From assembly GCA_035236585.1 (NCBI GenBank), contig CP141126.1, positions 10,739,001 through 10,803,000 of the forward strand: a DNA stretch of 64,000 bases. The letters run 5' to 3'. The notes below the pieces were generated by a model. It was given only the letters and a program-made list of their open reading frames with translations, was not told the origin of the DNA and searched no databases. Origin of the DNA: Warburgia ugandensis (taxonomy: Eukaryota > Streptophyta > Magnoliopsida > Canellales > Canellaceae). The translations under genes and the position numbers were made by a program. Each line of letters opens with the position of its first letter. The first letter of the stretch is position 1. Positions 12,431 through 25,300 of this stretch are shown here, in pieces.

Positions 12431-14742
12431 CGTATCATACGCAGAGTACTTTCTGACAAGCTGGCACTTTTGCCCATATTTTTTGTTTGATCCATTCCAT
12501 TCATCTGATCTCTCATCTCCCAAGATGGATTCATACTAAGATTCTCATCCAACACATACCTTTGGGTATTACGGGTTCGGGGGAGACAGAGGTTACAGCA
12601 CAGAACCTCTGCCCATTGAGGGTTACTCGAACAACATAGTCAGATGGATAAAAGGCCAAATCAGAGAACCTTTGAAATACTGAGATATATGATTGATGGC
12701 ATCACAGGATCTTTGGGGAAATGAAAGGCCAAAGCTAGAAGAGCTTACAATGAGGCATTTGGACCCAGGTCGATAGGAGTGAGTTTCTTCTTTTGTAATG
12801 TAATGAAGCTTCATACTCATTGGGGTAGTTCTGGAATTGAACTTCACACTCCTTTTTTTGGAGTGTAGTATCTGTTCTTATCATTTTAATATCTGATATG
12901 TAGTTCAGTGGACGAAGGGGAACCATTTTTTCGCTGTCCAAAACCAAGAAATTAAAGGCTTCCTTTCCAGGCTCCAGCCTTTAACACAAATTGATGGTTT
13001 GGACCATCAGTTTGTTGAGCCCACCTGCACTTTTGCCCGATGATGGTAACAACTGTTTCAGGGTTAGTGAGTTTGCTATAATTTTTGCTCCCTCTCCAAA
13101 GATGGATCCATTCCTCCATACTTATCTCTTGCAAAGGAAGTTAGTCTACTGTATGTTAAAATTTTCTTTGCTGCCCTCTACTTCAAGAGCGAGGGATTAA
13201 CCGTGAGGTGAGTCCCAAACTCTCAATTGCTTGTTCATCTATCATTTGGTGCTAAAAAGTATGTAGCAGAGTAGAGTGGACGGGTAAGATGTAGCCATCT
13301 CTTTTTCCCATGCTTGATGATTTCTTTTGGTAGATCTAAGTTGTTTATTATGTTCAGTGTAGCAAAAATAGGTAACTGGTAAGAAATTAATGATCAGTAG
13401 ATTCTCACCTGAGGTGGTGGCAGGCTTTGTTGTTGATCAGATACTGAAGATCGCTCAAGAACACACAGATATCAGCTGAGAGATGGGCGTTTGTCAAGTT
13501 ATGCAACAGAGTCAAAGGTCTTCACTTTCTTGTCTTTCGTAATGTTGAACACACAGACAATTATGAGCACCTTGCACCCGTGAACTACCAAGAAGAGCCC
13601 CTTCTTGTGGCATTGCTCTAGAAGGCGTTTGCTCTAATGCCTTCCACTTCTTTGAAGCAGAAATCTTCAGTTTCCTATACGTATAAGCAACTCTCATCGC
13701 GATGTGTTGTAAGATTTTTGAAACGGGAGGTTGTTAATGTGCCTTATCCATAGGGATTCAGGGGAATCAAATACTTGAAAAGATGCATCGAAGATCTACA
13801 CGTATTAGCATAGTTTTGACAAGTTGAGTAATATTGGCATTTTTATCTGTTCAATCAAACACCAATTATTTCTTAGGCAAATCTGTGTTCCACATACATC
13901 ATACTTGATAATTTCTCCAAATTTAAGAAAGGATAAAATCTAAAGCTTCAAAATATTATCAGTTACTAAGGTCAATTCAGTGGCCCAGTTGGCATCAAGT
14001 CATAGTAGGTTCTCTGTATCCCCCACTGGGGTAAGTCATTTTCCTTTCCAACATTAGTTACGGTTCTTTTCTCCACAAGAATGAGTGGGAAGAGCCCCAC
14101 AATGAATATGGAAAATCTTTGACCCAATCAAATCCTCTGTAGCTCTAGAAATCCAGGTTTTTGATGCGGGGAATCTCCTTTGACCCAGTGGTAGTCATAA
14201 ATATTGTTTGATATCTCAAGTTGGGTCGGTGTGCCTAATTTAATGTCCGAAGTTCTGAACGATGTTGCTGTGCTGTACGTCTATGAATATGAATGGATAA
14301 ACTGATAAATTTGAGGCTTTTTTAAGTGTTTCTTCAGGTAGCTTCTTCTGTGAAGTTTAACTCATTGTAAGTCCTTGAAATGTTCAATTTTTTATTTCCT
14401 TGCACACGTTGACATTAGTTGTAAGGAAGTGTCCCTGGTTAACTTAGCCTGGAGCTTCCATGCCTAGCTAAAAATGGAACGAATATCAGTAGGTGGTCCA
14501 TGAGGATTACATTTGTACGTTTACAGAGCTTCAGACGTTTTTAGCTCCCATTTTACATCTTGAGTCCCTGTTCTAATATGGGTTTCTCTTCTAACATCCA
14601 TTTCTCATTTACAATCCCGTTTTTCTTGAATTTCCTTGCAGATTCAGATAAAAGCCATAGATGAGAGAGCTATTTAGAACCACCATTAGAATACCAACAT
14701 CAGAACAGAGTAACTCGGGGCGTCAATCCAATTGCCGGATAT
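12431..14742. other. Intergenic stretch upstream of the cohesion acetyltransferase gene
   Basis: No gene is recognised. A 61-codon - strand frame (13697-13512; KLKISASKKWKALEQTPSRA) continues as a protein-like but broken reading, perhaps a pseudogene. Dispersed repeat copy 2 lies at 13195-13400. Confidence 0.5.
13195..13400 (+). repeat. Dispersed repeat of unknown family, copy 2
   Basis: Shares GTAGCAGAGTAGAGTGGACG, CTCTTTTTCCCATGCTTGAT and GGTAGATCTAAGTTGTTTAT with copy 1, in the same order and spacing. Confidence 0.5.
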
Positions 14743-14762
14743 ACCCCTCACAATATAAACTT

Positions 14763-14842
14763 ACTATACACCCTTGTAGTCTGTCCCTTCTTCAGACCTT
14801 CCATAGATGGGAGCTTCGTGCATTCGTGCTCCAGGCTGCCCT
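14763..14842 (+). mobile_element. 5'-truncated Au-type SINE with target duplication
   Basis: Only the 3' half of the SINE is present (CCCTTGTAGTCTGTCCC ... GGGAGCTTCGTGCATTCGTG ... GGCTGCCCT). It is flanked by 20-bp direct repeats, ACCCCTCACAATATAAACTT at 14743-14762 and ACCCCTAACAATATAAACTT at 14843-14862, with one mismatch. The truncated copy therefore inserted as such. It lies about 170 bp before the cohesion gene start codon, in its promoter or 5' UTR. Confidence 0.85.
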
Positions 14843-15010
14843 ACCCCTAACAATATAAACTTGCATGTTGACAGTAATAACCCTCTAACTACTCAGAATT
14901 CCCTCACACAAGTGGCGGGAATGAAATTTGCTCTCCCCATCAAGCAGTGCTTGGCGCCAGAAAAGCTAAGGCCTCACAAAAATCTAACAGAAACTCTCGC
15001 AAGCTCATCG

Positions 15011-17269
15011 ATGCAGGCCAAGATCAATGTTTTCTTCAAGACCTCCGCTCCAAAAATCACTGACCCAGAATGGGTTTCACAGCCCAAGAAAGAAATTTCC
15101 CTTCTTTCAGAGGCCAAGGAGCCGGAATTTCTTGTGACATACAGGCGTCAGGCTCCAACAAACAAGTCTAACAGGTATTGATTTCCGGTGCATCTATTTG
15201 CCTTCTCGATCAAAACCTGTGTCCAAATATTTCGAAACCAGTATCTGATTTTACAAATTTATCGTCTGTTTGGTTGGTCATGGACAGAAATTGATTTCCA
15301 CAGAGCAAAGAATTCTCGGTGAAAAGTATTTTGGGCCTCGAAATTGAATTACATCAAAGGCCTACAAACTTTATGCCGTGAATTGTTTTTGGGTCTTCGG
15401 CATAATTCAATTTCAGGACGCAAAACACTTCGTATGGGAATTTCTTTGTCTCTGGAAATCGTTTTCGTCCATCTCCTGCGAACCAATCAGGCACTTGTTG
15501 TTGCCTTTTTCTGTATCACTTATTGAAGCTCTCTCTTACCTAATTTTAAGTTTCTGAGAGTTAAATGAACTTGAAGAGCTTTATTTGGAGAAGTAATGAT
15601 TTCTTTAGTTAGAAATTCCATTGCTTTGTTGTTATCCCATACCCACAATTTGGAACTTCGTGAGATTATGTTTTGCCTTCGGAAGCAGAGATGTTATGGC
15701 AGAATAGTTATATGGTTTTATCACTCTTTTCCATGTTTCGTTTGATTCGCGTCTTTTTTTTCTTCTGTTCTGCAGAAGTCATATTGATGACAAATGCAAA
15801 TTGACTGAGGAGCGGATTGATGAAACGATTACATGTTCTGATTCAAACCTAAAGGCTCAGTTGGCTAATTCCCCTGCAAAATCATCCTTGCCAACAGAAG
15901 TCCTAAATAAAAAGAGAAGCTACGCTCAGTATCATTTGGTTTTAGGGCAATCTGATTTCCTGCTCCACAGATGCCTGGTATGTGGTTTGAAGTACACCAG
16001 CGGAGACGAAAACGATGAAAAGGTTCACAAGGCATTCCACAAGAATTACTATCAAGGCATCCAATTCAAGGTTCTTATTCAGTCTACTCTTTGAATTATG
16101 CCTTTATTTCTATAGGATTTTTAACTTTTAACATGTTATAGGGTTGGCGTAATGAGAGGGTTGTCACTGTGCCTCAGAGTAACAGAGACCGCATCATTTT
16201 GGTTTTAGATGGTGATCCTCCATCCCACAGAAATAAGGTCCCAATTCTCTTCTCATTTTTATTCGTTTAAGTAATCATTTCAAACCATTTCGACATCCAA
16301 ACAGTAACTTAATCATGTTGGCAGGTTGAAGAGTTTCTGAAGATTATGGAGAGAGACTTAAGTTTCAGTCATGGATGGCTTCATAAGCAATGCAAGGTAG
16401 AGAGTTTTGTTAGTTCCAAGAAACTGTTGTGACTGGAATCTATGTCTTGATTTCTCTTGTTTGCAGGTGTATTTGTTCATTTCCAGTCAGAGGATCATTG
16501 GTTGTCTCGTCGTGGAACCTATAAGAACTGCCCACAGAATTGTTGCAAGCTCGAAGTCTTCCATAAGCTCAGACATTACTGATGCAAAGCCAACCAAATC
16601 ACCCGCAAATATCTCAGACGGTCCCAATGCAAAGGCAACTAAAACAACTGGCCTCCAATTTGGGTCAGTCAATTTTAAGAGGGAAGTCGTGAGAAAAGTT
16701 TCCTCTGTGAATAATGGTCGTGAGAAGGATGCTAATGGGGCTGTTCATTGTCAGAAGGAAGCTGTGTCAGCCCTTTGTGGCATTAAAGCCATGTGGGTCG
16801 CACCCTCCAGCAGAAGAAATCGTATTGCCACACAATTGTTGGATGCTGCAAGGTAACTTTTGATAAATTTTCCTATCATTTTCTCATGACTAAATCTTGT
16901 TAGAAAGGGGGGCTGTTAAGAGTAATTTATCAGTAAATATGGACTGTATGCATTGATTTTTATGTTTCATTTTCTTCAAGCGGGTAGAGTTCAGAATTAT
17001 AGTTTGTGTTTCTTTTACTAGTCCTCATTCCTCATGGGGTTTTATTCGTTTTGAAAAGCAGTCATAACTAGTGTGTCTCTTGTTTCCTCCTGAACAATTT
17101 TTATTAACCAATTCTATCTGTTTCTTCTTAATTTTATCACCTTTCCAGGAAGAGTTTCAGCAAGGGCTATGTTTTAGAACCATCCCAATGTGCATTTTCT
17201 GGTCCAACATCCTCAGGAATGGCGTTTGCATCAAGTTACTGTGGAAGCAGTTCATTCTTGGTTTATTAG
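15011..17269 (+). CDS. CTF7: Sister chromatid cohesion N-acetyltransferase CTF7/ECO1
   Basis: CTF7/Eco1 acetylates cohesin SMC3 during S phase in the nucleus and so establishes cohesion. Exons 15011-15174, 15776-16070, 16142-16237, 16325-16396, 16467-16852 and 17149-17269 join in phase to 377 residues, slightly longer than Arabidopsis CTF7. The start gives [10 protein letters not shown], a PCNA-binding PIP box (QxxIxxFF), which fixes the start although the frame is open upstream. A C2H2 finger follows: C121-x2-C124-x14-H139-x3-H143. Other family blocks are [29 protein letters not shown] and the C-terminal SSSFLVY. Odd: the acetyl-CoA loop, normally RRKGIA-like, reads RRNRIA, with Arg328 (codon 16821-16823) where the family has Gly. 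Frame and splice sites are all intact. Residues around 230-290 form the usual variable insert. Confidence 0.93.
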
Positions 17270-19333
17270 ATATGTAGGAAGAACTGCTAAGTGAATTATT
17301 CAGTAGCGCAAGTTCTTACAATGAAATTTTCATTTAAGCATTTTTATAAATATTGTCTCTCACCTTACACTGTGGTATGCAACTGTTATTTGAAATGTAA
17401 TCAATGAGATCAAAATCATAGTGTTATGAGACTTCTGCCGCTCCAGCAGATGTGCCTGGGAATGAGTTAATTCTTGTGGAAGTTTGTTTGACTAAAGCTT
17501 TCCTAGATAAACCAATACCAGCTGGAGGGAGGACAAACAAAGATGATTGTTAAGGAAGTTTTTTCTCTGTTGATTCCAAAAGGAGAATACTGAAACTAGG
17601 ATTTGATTGCTTATGTTGATTCTGCTGATTAAAGAACAACCTCAGACATGTTTTCGGTTGGAGTACAAGGTAAGATATATTCCTGGATAAGTTATTTCAA
17701 CAGATGCGGCAACAGAACAAATACATGAAATGGTTATATCCGAATGTCTCTTACTCATATTTATAAGATACTAAAATATAACAAAACCTATATCAAGAAT
17801 GGGTTCGTATTAGTTCACATAAGACTAGATGTAGAATACCAAAAGAATTTATTCATGTTCAAGTGAGTTTCAACAATACCATTGTGACTATTATGGATGT
17901 ACAAGCATTGGCGATGACTCAACCAGTATGGTTATTGAACTTGTTTCTTAGGATTAAAGCCTTACAAGGAAAGGTGATATTGGTGATCCAGTTCAAAAAA
18001 ATTGATGTCCTATTTTCCTCTTACTATTCGATGGTACACTTATGATACTATTGTCTTCATACTTGTAGAATTGAAATCTACATCTTTATCTTAAAAAAAA
18101 AATTTGAAACCGGCTGTAGCAATACCTTTCCGCTTAAATGGGAATTAGGAAGTGTTGTAGTAGCATCATGAAGGAAAACGTTTTTCAGTTTTGATATAGG
18201 AAAGATCAACCAACGTTTTATCCCCAATTACCGAAGCAGATTCCTTGTGACTTGAAGCTACTGGTCAGTGGGTATACGTGTTATGCAAGTAGTTGATTGA
18301 GCTATTCACGTCTAAGTTCATCTCTCTAGAGTTTGGCCAAGAAAGTTGCATGGGCACAAATTACTTAGGATATGCCAACTCCCAAAATTTTCACCAAGCT
18401 TTCTGCGGTTATCTGCCAATTCGCATGTTTCCGTCTGAGGTGATTATGGTCTTTTGAGTGTGCCTGCCACTGGCCATACGTGAGCAGAACTTTGTTGCAA
18501 AGTATATGGAATGTAGTTCAAGCTCACCCATCCAAGGTAGTCTGAAACCAGTTGACACATCAGTCTTAATCTTCCTATTCCTACCCTTTAGTAGTTATCT
18601 GAGACAAGCTAGTATCTCTGCTGGGCGAGCTGGCCAGAGGTGAAGGTGTCTAACACATGGAAGTCAAGCTATAAGCTGTCTCGCGACTATTGGCATGGGG
18701 ATAACAAACGATGGATGAACTTGTCCGGTGCTAATGATATAAGTCCCTGTATTCACAGCAATGAAACATGAATGTAGCATTGATATAGTAGCCATAAATT
18801 ATCTGCTCTTTAAATAATCTCTTATTAGCCTTATGAGCATGTTTTAATTAGCATACTGTCTCACCCTAAATGAACTGACTCTTAGTTCCTCAGCACCCTT
18901 AATCTATGTTTCAGGGCTACAAAGACTGTGGGCTGCAAATAGCAGGGAGCAGAAAAATCTGTGGATAACTCATCCACCTTGCCAAACAGCCACATTTCAT
19001 CTCTCAACGTATAGTGAGGTTCGATCCCAATGCCAGTGTCCTATCATGATCGATGCGGACACTGAACTCTCACAGCAAAATCTGTCAATAGCCTAACTCC
19101 CATAGCTCAGCTACATTTCATCCTCCCATGCTAACCATGTTAACCCTGCAACTCACGACCCACAAAAATCATATCATCAACTCGTTTCCATTGTGTTTAT
19201 TTTTCTGGCATCTTGCTGCTATTAAAAAAAGTAAGAGGGTCATTATTTATAAAAATGATTGCCATAACCCTTTACACATAACACTATAACACGTAGTAGA
19301 TGGCAAAACAATACAACAAAATTTGGCAAACAT
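17270..19333. other. Intergenic stretch between convergent genes
   Basis: This lies between the CTF7 stop and the Nudix gene stop, so it carries both 3' UTRs. Apart from a plastid rps11 fragment at 17782-17905 I see no gene, repeat or clear terminator. Confidence 0.6.
17782..17905 (+). pseudogene. rps11: Plastid rps11 fragment transferred to the nucleus (NUPT)
   Basis: The DNA reads like the 5' part of plastid rps11: AACCTATATCAAGAATGGGT, AGAATACCAAAAGAATTTAT, TTCATGTTCAAGTGAGTTTC and AACAATACCATTGTGACTAT. The protein would be RIPKEFIHVQVSFNNTIVTI, the conserved start of ribosomal protein S11. Similarity fades after the GATGTAC block. Substitutions and a stop show it is dead. Neighbouring plastid genes (rpl36, rpoA) were not recognised. 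Confidence 0.75.
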
Positions 19334-22300
19334 CTACTCCTGCTCAGCTGAACCTGACTGAAGATGAGGGCCAAAAACCTTCAGAACTTCCTCATAAACA
19401 GGCTTCTTGAAAGCCACAGCCTACTCGAAATAACAAATTGTGAGTTGGGGAACAGCAATATTGTAGTAAAGATAGATTCAATAGGCAGGTTTACTCACAA
19501 GTCCGATTACTTGTTGCGGGGTCATCCATGACCACTCACCAAATTCTGCCTTTTCAGTCCCATCGCCTAAAAGATTGATCTCTTCCTCCTTCCCAGTAAA
19601 TCTAAGAAGAAACCTTTAAGTGTATCCCAGGGATAAGTTAATCAGATAGTAATTTGTAAATGCATGTATGGTTTTAAATGGAGTCTTCTGATAAAGTATT
19701 ATGCATGGAAGGTTCAAACTGGATTAAATACTAGAACCAGAGAGGGGAACTTTATGACTCTTCTTCTTAAGGTTCTTTCTAATTTGCATTGGTACAACTA
19801 TTGCCAGTAGTTTCTCTCAAGAGAACGTTCCTTGGATGTGCAACAAGGAACTGGTAATCCAGGATCATGCCTCATAGTGGACAGCATATTGAAGAGCCTC
19901 AATTAGGAGTTATCTTTCAAATCAAGAACTTTGGGCAACTTGCTGAAATCTCATTCATCCAATGCAACCAGTCGATGCAGATAGACTAATATGCAAGAGC
20001 AGAATATGTAGAAGTTTAGTTTCTAATTGGAAACCATCTCAGCCTAAGATATGAATGCAGTGACAGCTTACCACTTTTGTGCTTGACCTTTCCAATCAGA
20101 TCCCCACTGTTTATTAAGTTTTTCTCTGACTTCTGGCGGGAAGTCATATGTCAACCAATAAGGAACCTGCAAAAAAAATCCAAATTCAAGAACTAGTTCT
20201 GTTGGTATATATCAGCAAATATTCTTAGAAAAGTGATAAGGAGAGGTTCACTTACTTGCTCAAACTAGCAAAATGTTCCTACAAATTCACCATTTTTTGC
20301 GCTGTATCTTACAAGTCAGTTTGATGTCATGAAACCATGCTTCATATAAAAATGTCACAGAATTAGGTGAAGTTTTAGATGATTGTTAACTCCACAATTT
20401 GAAGGATCATGGTGAAGGTTCAAGTGTGTATCATTCAACAGCAATGTACAGGAAAGAGTTTTAGGCTGGTCAGTGCGAGAAGGACTGGGGTGTTGGAAGT
20501 TCTTATCTACCCACCATCCAAGCAAGAGAAACCAAAGGACCCATCCCCACTGCAACCCTGATGCTTAGTCATGGAAGTTGCTGGGGAGATCCTAGGACTG
20601 TAGGGTGGTAGAAATTCAAGAAATTGGAAGGAATGATTCCCACAGCATCCGTGGTTCCATTGAAGATAGAACCTCTGCCAAAGCATAAGCATTGACATCT
20701 TTAACTGCACAGCACACTTTTAAGATCAATTTTCTGGTCTTGTTATGGATTTAGATGGATGCTCCCAAGTCCCAACATTACTACTTTGGGCAACCAAGCA
20801 ACCCAGAGACCATGGACCTGGGAGTACCATTCCTGTGAGGTGCCAACCTGTCTGGCGACTGCACCCATGATAAAGAGCAGCCCCCGTGCAGCCCCGTGCA
20901 TGAAGCTCCCGCCTATGTGGGGTCCAGGGAAAGGGCGGACCACAAGGGCCTATAGTACTCAGCCTTACCTTGTTTTTGCAAGAGGCTGTTTCCACGCCTT
21001 GAACCCGTGACCTCAAGGTCACATGATAACAACTTTTACCCTCGATAACTAGCCGATAATCTTGCCCTATGGTTCCTAAATAATGTAAACATATGAATAT
21101 TTATATTGGTTAGCAGATTTTCTTAATAGAAAGCTTATCCCGCAAACTTGCTGTAGTTGTCGGCATTGCTGAAATTCTAGCAGATTTGATGAATGAGAAA
21201 TCCATCCTGCAGAATTGAATGGGCTGGAATACCAAAAAACATTTGTTGAAGATTTTATCTTCTTTGATTAAAGGAAGATTTACTGGGAAAGGAGATAGAC
21301 AAACTACAGATTCCTATAAGGATGATTATTTTTTGACAAGTTTTGTGAGAATGGGAGTAGCAAGCTTTGTACATCATTCTGTGGTTATCTGTTGTTGTAA
21401 AACATTCCTTATCCCTTTGTTCTCTCCAACTGGTTGATTTACTGCATCACAATCAGATTAGTAAGTTCCTTCTTTCATTTACAATGGACACTACACTACA
21501 CCAAAATGATCTCAATAAACTATCAGCAGGTTTGGGAATTTAATTTGATGGAAGCAGTTGAGGCAAACTGGCTTCTTGTATTGAGGCATGAGTAAGATAG
21601 TTGCAGCGATATGATATTTTAGATATGAAGAAAAAGCTAAGGAGAAAAGGCTTGGTTGCTTAGACAAGCAAGTCAAATCAATGAATGCAGCATCATCTAC
21701 CATCCTATCCACTCTGAATTTGTTAAACATAAGTTCTAAGAGAAATGCTAGATAGTATAACATGATTTGTTGGACTGGTTGGAGGAAAACACAAGTCTCA
21801 AGAAAAATGCAACTGCAGTTACTGATTTGACTTGATTGCTTGCTTAGTAGTTGTGCTTGGTTATGAATTAGTAAGCCTCTTGATTTCACTGGATGGGAAT
21901 AGAAACAGCTGCTAGTATTAATCCTTGCATCTATTGTGTTGTAGACCACTTGGCATCACTAGGTGGACTAATCATCTTCCTTACTCATCTCACCTTATCC
22001 AGAGTTTCAGTCATACCTTTAAATTGCATCTTAGAATATCTCCTTTCAATCAAGAGGCAACTATGGTGCCTGATACAGGTACCTAGTTTAAGTCTTTAAA
22101 AGGAATTGATTAATTGCCTTTTATGTACGGGTGATCAATGCAAATGCAAAGTGAATGAGAAAAAGAAAGGTTAGGGTCTTAGGACCAACATAATAATCAA
22201 TACTCTAGGTTATTGTCTTATGATGTTTATCCCTCTGCCATAATCTTGCCTCCAAGTAAAGACCAACTAAGCTAAAAGACCAACCAAGACTGTTGTATTA

Positions 22301-25300
22301 GGTAGGCTCTTCCACATCTATCTTAATGTTAAAACATTTAGCAACAAAAACTCTGCATCAGTAATGGTCATAATATATCCACACCAAAACATAAATGTAT
22401 GTGCAAGGAAAAATTAACATCTTGGTGCAGACAATGGCTTTCTATCTTGTTTTGCATTTTCCAATTCCACTTTGCTGTTAACTATGCAGCTGAAGTTTCA
22501 TTTAATCATCAGGTCCTCGCTGATCAGGTAGTCAAGGCTAAGACATAAAGAAAAGGAATTTCGACAATCATTATCAGGTTAGACAAAACGTGAAGTTAAA
22601 GAAACTATTGCACATGCAAATCACATGGTAAAACTTTGCTTCAAGCTTACATATTTCTAGCTTGATGATAAATTCAACCCCTCCTTTCTTCCTTGTAATA
22701 TTTATGTTGTTCTGTTATCTTTCAATGGTTGATATAATAAATCTTCATGACATGTTTCGGATTGGCACCTGAATTAATATTACCAAGTGCAAACAAGCAT
22801 TCCTTTCTACCAGCACAGAAAACTCTCGTTCACTATTTGGTTGTAACAATATGCTTTAGAATGTAATATTTGAAAGCTTCCTACATTTATCCATTAGAAA
22901 TCTTCCCTCTAACTTTGCAGTCATTTCAAACGTTAACAATCAAAACAGGGAAACATATGTGAAAGAAACAGAGAAAAGTTATAGAGATTCAAACAGAAGT
23001 CAATAGTGTAAATGAGTTACAAAAATAAAGTATTTGCTAGTTTTTAGAATAGCACAATAATCCCTAAGAACAGTTGGGTTTTCAAAGTTAGTATGTATGA
23101 AGCAACTGTGGTATCAGAATCAAACCTCTGCAAGAACCTCTGCAGAAGTAACTCCAGTTTCTTCCCTCAACTCTCTGACAGCTGCATCCCTCGGATCTTC
23201 ATTCTCATCAACACCACCCTGCACAGGCCTTTCTCTAGTAAGCGAATGACAAATCTTCAAAGAAACAGAAAAGTTAGCTATCTTTTCTTTTGGGTGAACA
23301 AATAGAAACCAAAATGCAACAAGGACATAAAGCTTTTGAAAAACTTAACTAGGAATGTTTTCATGGTTCTTACTGATACTCATCTTTTATGTTTATATAA
23401 GTATGAACTATCCACGTCTCAACTGCTACAGCTCCTAATTGGAAATTCCTCTTAATCTAGAGAATGCCACTAGTATTGATGAGTCTTCTGTTAGGGATGC
23501 TGGTCTTACAGCAAGCTCTCTAAAGTTGTAGATGCTTCAGGCTGTAATATATCTTATACTTTGCAAATTGTTAATGATCTCTTATCCTCACTGCACCTAA
23601 TTCACTGCTTCTTGCCATCTCTCATAAACAGCTAGAAAACAAGAATGGAAAGAAACCTCCTCAAAGTGCATAAAAGGAGAACAATATGTTAAAAGATTAG
23701 TGAACCTCATTTCTATAATGGTTCTCTCCAGTCATAGGATTCCTAAACTGCCTTCAGCAATTGAATCTGTCTAAACTCTAATAAAAGCTTCTACCTGTTG
23801 ACTTTTCGAAGGTGCTTATATATTTGAAAGCAATGATTTCGTTTATTTGCATTTTAATGTCATAGACCTACTTTAGCGGTGTCACTTTACATTAACTTGA
23901 AATTTCAAGTTTGGAGGGAAACTCAAAATTGCACACAGAATGTTTGCTTTGTTATATGTGCATGTTTCATAGCTTTTATGCATTCTAACTGTCGAAACAT
24001 TTTCACTTTTAGTTACAGGGATTATCTTATCCCTCTTTTTAACCATTAAGTTGCAACAGTACCTAAAGCTTATTTCTTTATGAGAGAGAAGTTTGGGTTA
24101 GGAAATAATCTGCAAAAGAACTACTACTTCTTCCACCAGTAATAGATGAAAAGATTACTACTCTCATCATTGATAAGTTACTCCCTTCTTTGAATAACTA
24201 ACAAAATTCTACTTAATGAGAAAACCAAACTTACTCAATGGGCTATTTGGACATATCAAAACAGTAGAAAAAAAACTAAACCAGAAGAAATTCTCATTCA
24301 TCTAAAATGGGATCAAAGGCAAACTTGACGAAAACAACTTCAGGAAAGAAACAGAGGTTATAAACCAAGTCTGACTTTGATAAAAAGGAATATCATTTTA
24401 AGAAGGCTCATCATGATTCCAAAAAGAAGACAGGGAATCCTTATCTTTGTGGTAAATCAGGACATTATGCCAAAGACCATAGACAAAGGAAGAATAAAGA
24501 AAACGGACAGACCAATGTGGATGAATCTGAGAAGCTTCATGTCAATGTGACAAGATACTACTCCATGTCCGCAATGATCTCCAAAGTGAATTTGGTCACT
24601 AATGAAAAGGATTGGTGGTGGACACTGGGGCAACCAAATACAGTTGTTATGACAGAAATGTCAAATTGGCAGAAGCTTCTGACAGAAGCCTCATGTCAAC
24701 ATGGCAAAATAGCCTTACATGTCCATAATGATCTCCAAAGTGAATTTGGTCAGGAATAAGAAGGATTGGGGGTGGATACAAGGGCAATCAGTAGATTTTC
24801 TTTGACAGAAGTGTTTTTACCTGTTATAATCCGCTAAAAGAGGCACAAAAGCTCTTTATTTGAAATTTAGCTACATGTAAAGTCGCTGCAAAAGGAGTTG
24901 TGCTGTTGAATTAAATTTGAGAAAGATTCTGAGGCTGAACAACATCCTTCATATGCCAGACAATAGAAAGAATTAGCCTGGATTATATGATAATCAAGAA
25001 GGCTATTAAGTTAATCTTCCAAGCTGATAATTTTAATATCACCAGAAACAGTACGCTTGTAGGGAAAGGATATCCAGCTGAAAGTCTTCTCAAAGTACAC
25101 ATAACTGAACCTATTATTAATAAAGTTTATTCTGCTGCTTATAGAGATAGGTCTCTGCATATATAGCATGGAAGCTAAAGACATGTGAACTTTTAGTCAT
25201 TAAAGAACATGATGCATTTAAGACTTATTCCGAAGTCTGAAACAGATGTCAAACCTATGTACGGTCCAAATACTCTAAAAGACCTTTCAATAAAGTAGAA

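Noticed and set aside
14807..15010. Upstream extension of the CTF7 frame to an earlier ATG
   Set aside because: The extra 68 residues come partly from a SINE tail and its duplication; the PIP-box Met at 15011 matches the family start.
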